From Pseudoalteromonas piscicida (GTDB taxonomy: Bacteria > Pseudomonadota > Gammaproteobacteria > Enterobacterales > Alteromonadaceae), in assembly GCF_002208135.1 (NCBI RefSeq), contig NZ_CP021646.1, forward strand, positions 3,998,001 through 4,062,000: a stretch of DNA of 64,000 nt. Reading direction: 5' to 3'. Position numbers and translations under genes: made by a program. Shown in pieces: positions 48,900 to 57,173 of the stretch; the stretch's first letter is position 1; each line of letters starts with the position of its first letter. The notes under the pieces were generated by a model. It saw only the letters and a program-made list of their open reading frames with translations. It was not told the origin of the DNA and searched no databases.

Positions 48900-50990
48900 C
48901 TAGCGTAACCTTTCAGCCATCACGATGTCAGACTCAACCTCAGTCATGTTATTTGTATAAATAATATATTTCCCATCAAATGAAACACTAAACCCTTTAT
49001 CGATCTCACCTTTGATATTAGCGAATTGCATTAGCCCATCATTCTCAGTATCAAACTGAAACACGATAAATCCGTCTTTAGTGTTCTCTTTATAGTAAAT
49101 GTATTTCCCTAGTATCTGAAATCCACCAGTATTTAACAGATCAATATCAGGGATCACCAACTCCTCTTTATCTGCTTCTATATCTTTTCTCCACAACCCC
49201 TTAGTCCTAAACTTACTAAAGTATAAATATTTTCCATCATCACTTTCGATACCATAGTACCCGCCCTTATCAGTCACTTGCTCAACTTTGCCACCGTATA
49301 TTTTATATATCTGCCAATCCAACCGATGATCGGAGGAAAGATAATATGAATGGCCATCTTGGGTTACATCACTAAATGCATAATAAGGTTGGTATAGTTT
49401 CGTAACTTTATGCTCACCAGTGTTTACATCAATCGAGTATATATCTTGTTCGAATAAAAATAAAACCTTTGAATCATCCGCAGACCAAACTAAGTCTGTT
49501 GGATGGACTCCTTCAATCAACTTACTCTTAGAAATCAATTTACCTTGCATATCGACAATAAACACTTGCGGTGAGCCATTTCGATTGGATATGAATGCTA
49601 GTAACCCAGTATTGTTAGCAAACCTAGGACTATAATCATCCCTAGATGTGTTCAGGGCTTTAAGCAGGGAACTTGGCACATCCTTATTATGTGAGAAGAT
49701 TTCTAGATCTCTTCCTTTTATAGATTCCACCATAAATAGCAACTTCTCGTCACCAGCAAAAATCTGTGGGTGCTTAACTGGGAAGGAAGCTCGATATGCA
49801 GAATGCTGTTTCATTGTTAACAAATCAAAATAATCAAAGGAGTACTTACTACTGGAAAACAGAGGATAACCAGCTTCCGTTAAAGTAAAATACTTGATTA
49901 ACCTATCTTTTTTAAATAAGTGCTTTATCTCTCGCTTAAGTGGATCCAAGCTATAAAAATCGGTACTCTTCTTCCAATGCTCGTTACGAAGAAAGTATAA
50001 CAACCCCAAATCATACGAGTAGTTTAAACGATAATCTCCAAAACCACTCACTATTGGATTGGTTACCTGCACTTTTCGCCCAGTATTTAAGTTTAGTTGA
50101 AAGACCGCCGCAGGCTCCGTTAGATAAGGCTTCTCATTGAAATAGATAAGTTCGGGCTTTTTATCCCAAGCAAAGTCCATTGCATGGCTAAATAGCTCAC
50201 AAGTATACACACTCTTTTCACTCCAAGTCCCTTCATGCAAAGCCGCTATATAAATTTCACAATAGTCTTCCCCAACCCTATGGAATACAATTCTATCACT
50301 TGAAAATGACCAAGCTGGAGCCGTAAACTCAGAAACACCTAATATGCTATAAACAATTTCTCTGGAAGATGATAACGATATATTTATATCCCATCTTTTC
50401 TCATCAAGGTTAAAAGACAAATAACTAATAAACTTACCATCAGGTGAAGCTCTCGGAGTCTTTTCAGGCCCTTCCAGACTCGTTATCGGATGCATCCCTT
50501 GAAACTTGAGCGGTTTCTCTGCTACATGGCTTTCTTTAACAGTGGATAACGTATCTGCACTATAAAAAACTATTAATACTACAATTAGTACTAATATCAG
50601 GACTGCTAGTATCTTAACTAGTTTCATGTTATTGGCTACTGGTACATGACTCACATCTTCAGCCACTTCTCGTTTTGAAACTGAAACATACACCTGTTTG
50701 GGGATACGGTAACCGCGTTTGGAGATAGTTTCAATGTATACAGGAATACTCTGATCTTGAGAAAGCACCTTCCTTAATTTTGCTATACAAGATGTCACCG
50801 CATGGTCACTAACGATCATTCCATCCCACACACTTTCAATGAGAGCATCCTTAGACATAATGGCTCCCTGATTTTTAATCAGACAAACCAATAGATCCAT
50901 AGTTTTAGGCTCTAATTTAAACATCTCATCGTGGAGCTGCACAACAAGATCATCAACAAAGACATCCCAATTCCCACACTTAATTTCCAT
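48900..50990 (-). CDS. Membrane-bound CadC-like transcriptional regulator with TolB/PD40-like sensor
   Basis: This protein has about 696 residues. The N-terminus is a Trans_reg_C winged helix (about 3-100, with LEPKTMDLLVCL and the RGYRIP wing). A single hydrophobic helix follows at about 125-148, then a long region with repeated blade-like motifs (LLAFISNRNGSPQVF, DSKVLFLF) typical of TolB/WD40-like PD40 propellers. The architecture implies an inner-membrane one-component regulator sensing something in the periplasm. It lies directly upstream of the NRPS operon on the same strand, with candidate operator sites downstream of its own stop, so it is a likely pathway regulator. I start at ATG 50990, which AAAGGT precedes; a TTG three codons earlier is possible. 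The ligand is unknown. Confidence 0.87.
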   Translation of the reverse strand: MEIKCGNWDVFVDDLVVQLHDEMFKLEPKTMDLLVCLIKNQGAIMSKDALIESVWDGMIVSDHAVTSCIAKLRKVLSQDQSIPVYIETISKRGYRIPKQVYVSVSKREVAEDVSHVPVANNMKLVKILAVLILVLIVVLIVFYSADTLSTVKESHVAEKPLKFQGMHPITSLEGPEKTPRASPDGKFISYLSFNLDEKRWDINISLSSSREIVYSILGVSEFTAPAWSFSSDRIVFHRVGEDYCEIYIAALHEGTWSEKSVYTCELFSHAMDFAWDKKPELIYFNEKPYLTEPAAVFQLNLNTGRKVQVTNPIVSGFGDYRLNYSYDLGLLYFLRNEHWKKSTDFYSLDPLKREIKHLFKKDRLIKYFTLTEAGYPLFSSSKYSFDYFDLLTMKQHSAYRASFPVKHPQIFAGDEKLLFMVESIKGRDLEIFSHNKDVPSSLLKALNTSRDDYSPRFANNTGLLAFISNRNGSPQVFIVDMQGKLISKSKLIEGVHPTDLVWSADDSKVLFLFEQDIYSIDVNTGEHKVTKLYQPYYAFSDVTQDGHSYYLSSDHRLDWQIYKIYGGKVEQVTDKGGYYGIESDDGKYLYFSKFRTKGLWRKDIEADKEELVIPDIDLLNTGGFQILGKYIYYKENTKDGFIVFQFDTENDGLMQFANIKGEIDKGFSVSFDGKYIIYTNNMTEVESDIVMAERLR

Positions 50991-51023
50991 CGCAAACAAT
51001 ACCTTTACCAGAAGATTTTGTTT

Positions 51024-51062
51024 CTTTTTTTCTCACCTTTTCATTAAGGAAAAGAAAAAAAG
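51024..51062. repeat. Inverted repeat of poly-pyrimidine/poly-purine arms
   Basis: Perfect 10-base arms CTTTTTTTCT (51024-51033) and AGAAAAAAAG (51053-51062) flank a 19-base spacer, immediately upstream of the regulator's start. It could form a weak hairpin in the regulator's leader or be incidental to A/T tracts. Confidence 0.4.
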
Positions 51063-51250
51063 CTTTAAATTCAATACCGTGACAATTCCGCGAGATAATA
51101 AATATTTATTCCCACAATTTAAAAGTAAGAACCAAAAACATTCAGAGAGTTTTAATCATCCTACTTTGAGTACCTTGAAATGGAGCTTTAGAGAGCAACC
51201 TGAAGCCTAGTTAAACAATTCAACTATGTTCCATTATTAAGGATTAACAC
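51063..51250. other. Divergent intergenic region between regulator and exported peptide
   Basis: This AT-rich gap must hold promoters for two divergent genes, but I see no convincing -35/-10 pair. It contains a perfect 14-base palindrome AATAAATATTTATT at 51097-51110, a possible regulator site. AAGGA lies before the plus-strand gene. Confidence 0.3.
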
Positions 51251-51469
51251 ATGAAAAACGTAACCAAAAAATTAGCAGTTATCTTAGCAACAACTTTATT
51301 TTCTTTTAATGCATTTTCTAGTGAGGTCAGCACTACTAGCGACTACCAAAAGAATATAGAAGAACAAGAACAGCAAGCTGCTCAGTTTTTTGACTTCTAC
51401 ACTTCGTCATACTGCCGCATCGTTGATAAGTGCGAATCTGCAATCTCAATTGAACAAGAGAAGAATTAA
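51251..51469 (+). CDS. Small exported protein, unknown function
   Basis: This 72-residue protein has a clear Sec signal peptide (basic MKNVTKK, hydrophobic core, probable cleavage after FNAFS). The mature part is about 48 residues, acidic and glutamine-rich (EEQEQQAAQFF), and ends with two Cys eight residues apart (YCRIVDKCES) that could form a disulfide. AAGGA lies at good spacing before the ATG. The gene is divergent from the CadC-like regulator and 28 bases upstream of the phosphopantetheinyl transferase, so it probably leads a short operon. I recognise no family. A role as a periplasmic partner or signal for the propeller-type regulator is speculative. Confidence 0.75.
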   Translation: MKNVTKKLAVILATTLFSFNAFSSEVSTTSDYQKNIEEQEQQAAQFFDFYTSSYCRIVDKCESAISIEQEKN

Positions 51470-51497
51470 TAGTTCTTTTGAAGATATGGAGATACTT

Positions 51498-52247
51498 ATG
51501 CAACAGTTACATTTTTACAACCCTAAGGTATCAGAAAGCAAATGTATTAACAATGCATTTATAGAAGCAACAGAGTCATATACCTTACCGCATTTGAAGG
51601 ACATACATTTTTATAAATGCCAGTTTAACAGTGATAGGTTTAACTCTACGCAATTTAATGAACTGGGTATTGAGTTTCCTGATTCACTACGTTCGGCCGT
51701 AAAGAGCCGCCAAAGTGAGTTTTTAGCAGGACGTTTTTGTGCATCACAAGCAATAAAGTCTCTAAACAACAGCAGCGGCCAAATACCGATTGGAGAAAAC
51801 AGGCAACCTATGTGGCCTGAAGGGCTTTTAGGCTCCATCTCTCACATTGAGACCAGTGCCATTTGTGCTGCTGCAATAGAAAGTGAATATAAATATTTGG
51901 GAATCGATATAGAAAATTGGATATCCAGACAAGTATCATATGAAATCAAAGACTTAATTATAAGTAGCGAAGAGGAATCAATCTTGAAACATAGTGATTT
52001 TAGCGACATAGAGTCAATTACACTGTTATTTTCAGCTAAAGAAAGCTTGTTTAAAGCTATCTACAAATACGTTGGTAAATACTTTGGTTTTGAAGCAGCA
52101 AAACTAGTGATGTTAGATACAAAAAAATGCCTACTCGAATTAGAAATAGTTGAAAATTTATCCAGCAATATCCGAGCTGGTAAAAAGTTTATTTGTCACT
52201 TTTCGCTACATGAAAAAAATGTTTTTACAATAGTATGCGGAAATTAA
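51498..52247 (+). CDS. 4'-phosphopantetheinyl transferase, EntD type
   Basis: This 249-residue protein shows the family motifs in order: FLAGRFCA, the SISH segment, LGIDIE with the magnesium-binding acidic residues, and FSAKESLFKAIYKYV. It transfers the phosphopantetheine arm from CoA to the active Ser of carrier domains. With about ten NRPS/PKS carriers encoded next door, it is the obvious priming enzyme for that assembly line. I start at ATG 51498 because GGAGA lies five bases upstream; ATG 51486 is the alternative. It follows the small exported peptide gene closely, and another gene starts within 15 bases of its stop, suggesting one operon. Confidence 0.92.
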   Translation: MQQLHFYNPKVSESKCINNAFIEATESYTLPHLKDIHFYKCQFNSDRFNSTQFNELGIEFPDSLRSAVKSRQSEFLAGRFCASQAIKSLNNSSGQIPIGENRQPMWPEGLLGSISHIETSAICAAAIESEYKYLGIDIENWISRQVSYEIKDLIISSEEESILKHSDFSDIESITLLFSAKESLFKAIYKYVGKYFGFEAAKLVMLDTKKCLLELEIVENLSSNIRAGKKFICHFSLHEKNVFTIVCGN

Positions 52248-52260
52248 GCACTTGATAAGT

Positions 52261-52746
52261 ATGTTTAAAGAAAAAAACCTTCCTAATACGGATGTTATCG
52301 TAAAACTCAGAAAGGAAGCGATAAAAATGAGTCAAATATCGTCAATTCAACGCGATCATCAAGGTGTCCGAGTGGGTGTAATACCAGATGAAGTTGCAGA
52401 GAAAATCATCCAGCATCAAATTAACATAGATACGGTTAAAAAACTTTTCCCTTTGCAAAATGGGATCCTTGTGGGGAAAGATGTTGTCCTAAATACTTCA
52501 GACCGCAATACCGACAATTGGAGAAGTATCAACAAGAAGATCATGCGTTTAATAAAAAATATAGAATCTAGTTCATCAAGAATTGGGACTGGTATTATTC
52601 TAGATACAGACTCTGATGGTAAGTATAGATTGATTTCTGGATGTGAAAAGCTCTTCGAATGGGTATTCAACAACGGTATGGCTGTACCATGTGACATACA
52701 TATAGTATGTGATTTAGATAGCGAAGAAGCTTTGCACAGCCCTTAA
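52261..52746 (+). CDS. ParB-like short protein, possibly truncated
   Basis: This protein has about 161 residues. The C-terminal part (GIILDTD, YRLISGCEKLFEWV, PCDIHIVCDLDSEEAL) faintly matches the ParB N-terminal pattern, in which a strand precedes 'lisG..Rl.A', 'iPv.v' and 'dld.eeal'. The basis is pattern memory only. The frame stops right after EEAL, where ParB-like domains continue. Another frame continues as ALNSNRGKVNNKYWYYD and stops at 52791, so a frameshift near 52733 is possible. The start is uncertain: ATG 52261, or ATG 52327 preceded by AAGGA. It follows the phosphopantetheinyl transferase by 13 bases, and a decayed insertion sequence lies just downstream. Confidence 0.55.
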   Translation: MFKEKNLPNTDVIVKLRKEAIKMSQISSIQRDHQGVRVGVIPDEVAEKIIQHQINIDTVKKLFPLQNGILVGKDVVLNTSDRNTDNWRSINKKIMRLIKNIESSSSRIGTGIILDTDSDGKYRLISGCEKLFEWVFNNGMAVPCDIHIVCDLDSEEALHSP

Positions 52747-52810
52747 CTCCAACCGCGGTAAAGTAAACAATAAATATTGGTACTATGACTAAGCCCACTT
52801 TCCTTAACAT

Positions 52811-53018
52811 GAGATATGTCGTAAACATGGTGTTGGCCAGAGTACGTTTTATAAATGGCGCTCAAAATATGGCGGGATGGAAGCTTCAGACGTTAAGCGA
52901 CTTAAAGAGCTTGAAGAAGAAAACCGTAAGCTAAAAGATATGTTTGCAACGCTGAGCTTAAAGCACACGATGCTTGAGGATATCATTGCAAAAAAGCTGT
53001 AAAAACAAGTAGGCGCAG
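52811..53018 (+). pseudogene. Left remnant of an older IS3-family element (orfA fragment)
   Basis: From about 52811 this stretch matches the orfA of the intact insertion sequence next to it with scattered substitutions, up to the sequence just beyond the orfA stop. The first third of orfA and the left end of the old element are missing. It stops exactly where the intact element begins. Confidence 0.85.
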
Positions 53019-53033
53019 TGTAACTCCCCCAAA
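53019..53033 (+). repeat. Left terminal inverted repeat of IS3-family element
   Basis: It begins TGTAACTCCCCCAA, matching the reverse complement of the right end at 13 of 15 positions. Confidence 0.85.
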
Positions 53034-53088
53034 AAATGAAACAGTTTATAAGTAGAATTTTCCATTAACTAAAATAGGAAAATTTACG

Positions 53089-53355
53089 ATGAGAAAAAGC
53101 AAGTTCACCGAAACCCAAATTGTCAGCATGATCAAGGAAGCTGAGTCAGGTATTCCTGTGCCAGAAATTTGCCGCAAACATGGTATCGGCCAAAGTACGT
53201 TTTATAAATGGCGCTCAAAATATGGCGGGATGGAAGCTTCAGACGTTAAGCGACTTAAAGAGCTTGAAGAAGAAAACCGTAAGCTAAAAGATATGTTTGC
53301 AACGCTTAGCCTAAAGCACTCGATGCTTGAGGATATCATCGCAAAAAAGCAGTAA
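53089..53355 (+). CDS. IS3-family transposase OrfA
   Basis: This 88-residue protein has a helix-turn-helix (TETQIVSMIKEAESG, CRKHGIGQSTFYKW) followed by a leucine-zipper-like coiled coil (LKELEEENRKLKDMF). It binds the element's ends and regulates transposition. Near its 3' end the slippery sequence AAAAAAG (53343-53349) allows a -1 shift into the orfB frame, which is open from there, so a fused OrfAB transposase is expected. Confidence 0.93.
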   Translation: MRKSKFTETQIVSMIKEAESGIPVPEICRKHGIGQSTFYKWRSKYGGMEASDVKRLKELEEENRKLKDMFATLSLKHSMLEDIIAKKQ

Positions 53356-53429
53356 AAACAAGTAGGCGCAGGGCTTGGGTTGAGCATTTAAGAACTCAAT
53401 TTAATGTCAGCGTCGCATTTGCTTGTGAA

Positions 53430-54167
53430 ATGGCAGGGCTAAGCCGCTCAGCTTTTTACTACAAACATAAACGGCCGTTAGATGATGACGTTATCGACGC
53501 ATTACTTGCGCTGGTAGAGCGCCATCCTAGGTGGGGGCTGCCTAAGCTATTCAAAAGGCTTCGCAATAAAGGTAAGCCGTGGAATAAAAAGCGTGTTGAA
53601 CGCGTTTACAACATGCTAAAACTAAACTTGAGACGTAAGGGAAAGCGCAGTGTTCCAACAAGAACACCTGAACCATTAAGCGCACCGACACAACATAATG
53701 AATCGTGGTCAATGGACTTTATGAGTGACGCATTAAGCTATGGACATCGTTTTAGAACACTGAATGTGCTGGATGATTTCAACCGACAAGCACTGGCGAT
53801 TGAGGTCGATACAAGCTTAACTTCTGAACGAGTTATTAGAACGCTACAACAAATTATTGCTTGGCGCGGTAAACCAAAGCAGATTAGAGTGGACAATGGC
53901 CCAGAATTTACTTCAGCGGCACTCGAAGATTGGGCAATAAAAAATGACATCAAGTTGGAATTTATAGAGCCAGGCAGTCCTTACCAGAATGGTTTTGTGG
54001 AAAGGTTTAACCGAAGTTATCGTGAAGAAGTGCTCGATTTATACTTGTTTGAGTCACTGCAAGAAGTACGTGAAATCACTGATGAGTGGTTAGATATTTA
54101 TAATTATGAGCGACCACATGATTCACTTGGCGATATGACACCAATTGGCTATCTTGAGGCTGCATAA
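53430..54167 (+). CDS. IS3-family transposase OrfB (DDE integrase core)
   Basis: The 245 residues from the first ATG carry the HTH_21 region and the rve integrase core. The DDE acidic residues are visible in SMDFMSD, RVDNGPEF and FVERFNRSY. The same frame is open upstream to the slippery A6G at 53343-53349, so the active enzyme is probably made as an OrfAB fusion by -1 frameshifting. No lesion is visible, so the element may still be active. Confidence 0.93.
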   Translation: MAGLSRSAFYYKHKRPLDDDVIDALLALVERHPRWGLPKLFKRLRNKGKPWNKKRVERVYNMLKLNLRRKGKRSVPTRTPEPLSAPTQHNESWSMDFMSDALSYGHRFRTLNVLDDFNRQALAIEVDTSLTSERVIRTLQQIIAWRGKPKQIRVDNGPEFTSAALEDWAIKNDIKLEFIEPGSPYQNGFVERFNRSYREEVLDLYLFESLQEVREITDEWLDIYNYERPHDSLGDMTPIGYLEAA

Positions 54168-54192
54168 AATTCTACGAAATAGCTGTACTAAA

Positions 54193-54207
54193 TTGGGTGG
54201 AGTTACA
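54193..54207 (-). repeat. Right terminal inverted repeat of IS3-family element
   Basis: It ends GGGTGGAGTTACA, followed directly by the GCAG target duplication. Confidence 0.85.
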
Positions 54208-54366
54208 GCAGGGCTAAGCCGCTCAGTTTTGTTATTACAAACATAGACGGCCATCAGATGATGACGTTATCGACGCACTGCTCGCGTTGGTTGAACGTCA
54301 CCCTAGGTGGGGCTTGCCTAAACTATTCAAAAGGCTGCGCCATCAAGGAAAGGTATGGAACAAAAG
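54208..54366 (+). pseudogene. Right remnant of the older IS3-family element (orfB fragment)
   Basis: This stretch matches the beginning of orfB of the intact element (GLSRS, the segment around HPRWGLPKLFKRL) with substitutions and small indels, then decays near 54366. Compared with the intact copy, about 60 bases between the two remnants are missing, bounded by CAGGGCT repeats. The old copy therefore seems to have suffered a deletion before the new element jumped in. Confidence 0.85.
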
Positions 54367-54390
54367 TTACAACCAGAACAGCCGTAAGTA

Positions 54391-56478
54391 TTAGTCTCCT
54401 CCTCGACTAGTATCTGCATAAATTAGTGAATTTGAAGATACACTGACAATATCTAAAATTAGCTTTGAACTTCCCTGAAGTATATATATATCATTAATAA
54501 ACATATTCTTAGGTAGTTCGGATGAGATGAGTTCAGGTTTAAAATCACCCAATTCAAATCTATATTTAAATATGTTCTTTCCGTCCGAGTGAAATAGTTC
54601 ACCTTCCCTTAATGCAAAAGAATCTTTAAAATAGCTTTTTGTTATGTTGGCTACATTTTTAGTACTCCCATCACTCTCTTTGACCCAGACACTTCCTTCG
54701 ACATCGACATATACATAACTTCCATTCTTATAGGGGGAAAACCAACTCACCTTTTCTAAGGGTAAAAGAATCATTTTCATAGCATTTAGGTCATAGAGAA
54801 ATGCTTGGTTTTGTCTCAACTTGTCATTCTTTATTAAACCAAAAACAACATTTTTAGATTTAAATCCAATACTTATTGGATAGTTTTTTAGTGTAACCTC
54901 GGCTCGCAATTCTCGAGTTATTAAGTCATATACCTTAAACGACCCCTTATATAGTAAGAGTACCGTTTGTGATTTCTCATCAAGATCAAAGTCTAAAACA
55001 TTTCCTACCATCCAAGGCTCCCCGCGGTCAACTCCAGAACCTGTGAGTATTAACTCTTTAGACCCATTGCTGTGTTTTTCAAGATAAGCATTGAATTCGC
55101 CCTTGTAGATCGCCTTAAATTCATCTTCTTTACTCACGTTAAGAGGGCTGAATTTCCTTTCTTGCAAATCGAAATCATAAATATCAAAAGAGTATGGAAC
55201 ACTCACCGCTATAATCTTGTTATTACTCAAATTATACGCGAGCGAGTAAGCGCTTTTTTTCTCTAACTCTTCGACTTTTGATACAGAAAGCTTATTCAAA
55301 GAGAAGTAGACCATAGCTTGATCGATATTATCAAACCACGATATTGAGTTACTCTCTTTGTCGTAGCTCACCCTCCATATTCTTCCTTCTGTTTTATATA
55401 AACTTTTTACCTCTGTACCTTCAATGTCTGTTACCATTAACTCCGTGAAACCAAACTGCACTCGCTCAAAGTATACCTTTTTGGCCAGTTCATCAAAATA
55501 AAGAAAGTTATCTCCAAATGAACTAAGACCCGGAGAAGTGATCTGGTATTCTTCACCTGACTTTATATCTCTAATCACTACTGTGGATAAGTTATTATTA
55601 TTTCTATAGCCAAACTTAGAATATATTACTGTTTCATTGCTTATTCCGACCATTACACGCTGTCGTTCATCACAATTCATAATAAACTTTTGAGACTTTT
55701 CCTTATCCTCTAAGTCAATTTTCCAAATTTCACATTGGTTGTTTCTAATCTTTTTGACGAAAAGCTCGCTCGACTTTAAAGACCAACCTGAAGGCGAAAG
55801 ATTAACATTCGGATGTGAAAGCTTATTTTCTTGGTTTGTCACTAAGTCTCTAACGATAACACTAGAAAACTCTTCCCCTTTCGGAGTAAATTCAAAAGCA
55901 AGAAATCGTTCAGATGGGTGTATAATGATCGAGTTGTAGCTACCTTCAAGCCAGGAAATCGTTTTCTCATCAACACTAACTTCTCTCACATCTACATCAC
56001 GTGTTTCAAACGATATAAAAAAGAAGACCAGACTTGCGATTAGCATGGCAAGTACAAAATAGAAAACAAATGTCGTGCGAGGGAGAGAGGTTTTTGGCGT
56101 ACTATCGTGGGGGTAAGACTCGGATGTGCTTTCGAAATAAATGATTTCAGGCTCAAGGAAAAAACTATAACCTTTACTATAGTGCGTTTTAACCACTAGA
56201 CCTTGCTGCTTGTTTGAACGTAAAATCTTTCTTAGTTCAGACATGGCACGATTGATTGCATTATCATCTACATAGCGCTGACACCAAACACGCTCAACGA
56301 GGTCTTGCCGTGTTACGATTGTCTCGTGGTTAACAATAAAATAACAAAGCAGTTTAAAGATAAGAGGTTCCAATTCTCTGGCTACTTCACCATCAAATAT
56401 TCTTTGTGATTTTGGGTCCAAAACCCACTCACCAAATCGAACTTCTCTAACTCTCCTTGAAAAACTAACTTCGTTCAT
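54391..56478 (-). CDS. Second membrane-bound CadC-like regulator with propeller-like sensor
   Basis: This 695-residue protein has the same plan as the regulator at 48900-50990. It has a Trans_reg_C winged helix (about 10-112, with LEPLIFKLLCYF and KGYSFF), a hydrophobic helix (about 138-160, FYFVLAMLIASLVFFF), and a long extracytoplasmic region with weakly repeated beta-blade motifs. The two are paralogues with low overall identity. It lies on the minus strand downstream of a double-glycine peptide gene and an exported protein gene, separated by 144 bases that contain an inverted repeat, and probably controls that locus or itself. The stop lies 25 bases from the decayed insertion sequence. 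The ligand and targets are unknown. Confidence 0.85.
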   Translation of the reverse strand: MNEVSFSRRVREVRFGEWVLDPKSQRIFDGEVARELEPLIFKLLCYFIVNHETIVTRQDLVERVWCQRYVDDNAINRAMSELRKILRSNKQQGLVVKTHYSKGYSFFLEPEIIYFESTSESYPHDSTPKTSLPRTTFVFYFVLAMLIASLVFFFISFETRDVDVREVSVDEKTISWLEGSYNSIIIHPSERFLAFEFTPKGEEFSSVIVRDLVTNQENKLSHPNVNLSPSGWSLKSSELFVKKIRNNQCEIWKIDLEDKEKSQKFIMNCDERQRVMVGISNETVIYSKFGYRNNNNLSTVVIRDIKSGEEYQITSPGLSSFGDNFLYFDELAKKVYFERVQFGFTELMVTDIEGTEVKSLYKTEGRIWRVSYDKESNSISWFDNIDQAMVYFSLNKLSVSKVEELEKKSAYSLAYNLSNNKIIAVSVPYSFDIYDFDLQERKFSPLNVSKEDEFKAIYKGEFNAYLEKHSNGSKELILTGSGVDRGEPWMVGNVLDFDLDEKSQTVLLLYKGSFKVYDLITRELRAEVTLKNYPISIGFKSKNVVFGLIKNDKLRQNQAFLYDLNAMKMILLPLEKVSWFSPYKNGSYVYVDVEGSVWVKESDGSTKNVANITKSYFKDSFALREGELFHSDGKNIFKYRFELGDFKPELISSELPKNMFINDIYILQGSSKLILDIVSVSSNSLIYADTSRGGD

Positions 56479-56535
56479 TATTTACTTTTAGCCATAAATA
56501 TCCACTTAGTCATTCTACCCGATAAGTTCAATAAC

Positions 56536-56594
56536 TCAATAGTTACATAGCGCAAAATAAAGAAAGTTTAAAAGAACCAAAAGATAACTATTGA
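56536..56594. promoter_or_regulatory. 10-bp inverted repeat upstream of second regulator
   Basis: Perfect arms TCAATAGTTA (56536-56545) and TAACTATTGA (56585-56594) lie 49 bp apart start to start, in the 144-base gap before the regulator. The spacing and perfection suggest two half-sites for a DNA-binding protein, possibly autoregulation. A partial extra copy (CAATAACT) abuts the left arm. Confidence 0.4.
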
Positions 56595-56622
56595 AACAAT
56601 ATGCTAACTAACGCAACAAAAG

Positions 56623-57162
56623 TCACACACAACCACGGTTGTCATCCATAATATTGATGTCGATCTTTGATTGCCACTCAAATGAAACATCTTTAGCTAT
56701 AAATGTATAGTTTCCTTTTTCTTTGCTCTGGATAATAACGTTCGCAGATATCCCTCTGTTACATAATGTTACCAATTGTCCAACTTTGAAACTTTCATCT
56801 GCATTGTCAGGCATCCTGATAACACCATAAATCGTCCTGCTCTTCAATTTCATAAGTAAATCACCAGAACTGAAACCTTGTTGATCAAAGCTATGCTGTC
56901 TTGCCCATTTAACTAAACTCGGCGATGTAGCTATTATTTTTTTTTCTTCTTTTTTTTCATTGAGATACTTAATTAAAATATCTCCTTCAAAAACTTCTAC
57001 ATTTTCCGAAGCTAAAAACTCAAAAGCAATAGCATTTTCATATGCGTACACGAGTTCAATCCTTGGAGGCTCTACTTCAATGATAAAAGATGGTGAAGTA
57101 GAAGCAGAGGCCATTAAAGAATATGCAGTGAAGCACCCTAATAATGTCTTTCTTACATTCAT
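56623..57162 (-). CDS. Exported protein of unknown function downstream of double-glycine peptide
   Basis: This protein has about 179 residues and begins with a short signal peptide (MNVRKTLL, hydrophobic stretch, probable cleavage after MASAS). The mature part appears all-beta (alternating FIIEVEPP, IAFEFLAS, NYTFIAKDVSFEW) with a lysine/glutamate-rich segment (LNEKKEEKK) and two Cys late in the chain. The LLGC near residue 10 is too close to the N-terminus for a convincing lipobox. It starts 11 bases after the stop of the double-glycine peptide gene without a strong ribosome binding site, suggesting translational coupling. TTG at 57171 is an alternative start. I do not recognise the family. 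The context suggests a role in handling or sensing the peptide. Confidence 0.65.
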   Translation of the reverse strand: MNVRKTLLGCFTAYSLMASASTSPSFIIEVEPPRIELVYAYENAIAFEFLASENVEVFEGDILIKYLNEKKEEKKIIATSPSLVKWARQHSFDQQGFSSGDLLMKLKSRTIYGVIRMPDNADESFKVGQLVTLCNRGISANVIIQSKEKGNYTFIAKDVSFEWQSKIDINIMDDNRGCV

Positions 57163-57173
57163 TACTGACAATT

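Larger units (their letters stand above)
53019..54207 (+). mobile_element. Intact IS3-family insertion sequence, 1189 bp
   Basis: The ends are imperfect inverted repeats, TGTAACTCC-c-CC-a-AA at 53019-53033 and its counterpart at 54193-54207 (13 of 15 matching). The element carries overlapping orfA and orfB in the arrangement typical of IS3. It is flanked by a 4-base direct repeat GCAG (53015-53018 and 54208-54211), the size of target duplication seen in the family. It interrupts an older relative. The orfA sequence suggests the IS407/IS51 neighbourhood of the family, but I do not assign a name. Confidence 0.92.

Noticed and set aside
51024..51062. Inverted repeat as a terminator for the plus strand.
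   Set aside because: The arms are only A/T-rich homopolymer stretches with a 19-base loop and no GC-rich stem, and no plus-strand gene ends there.
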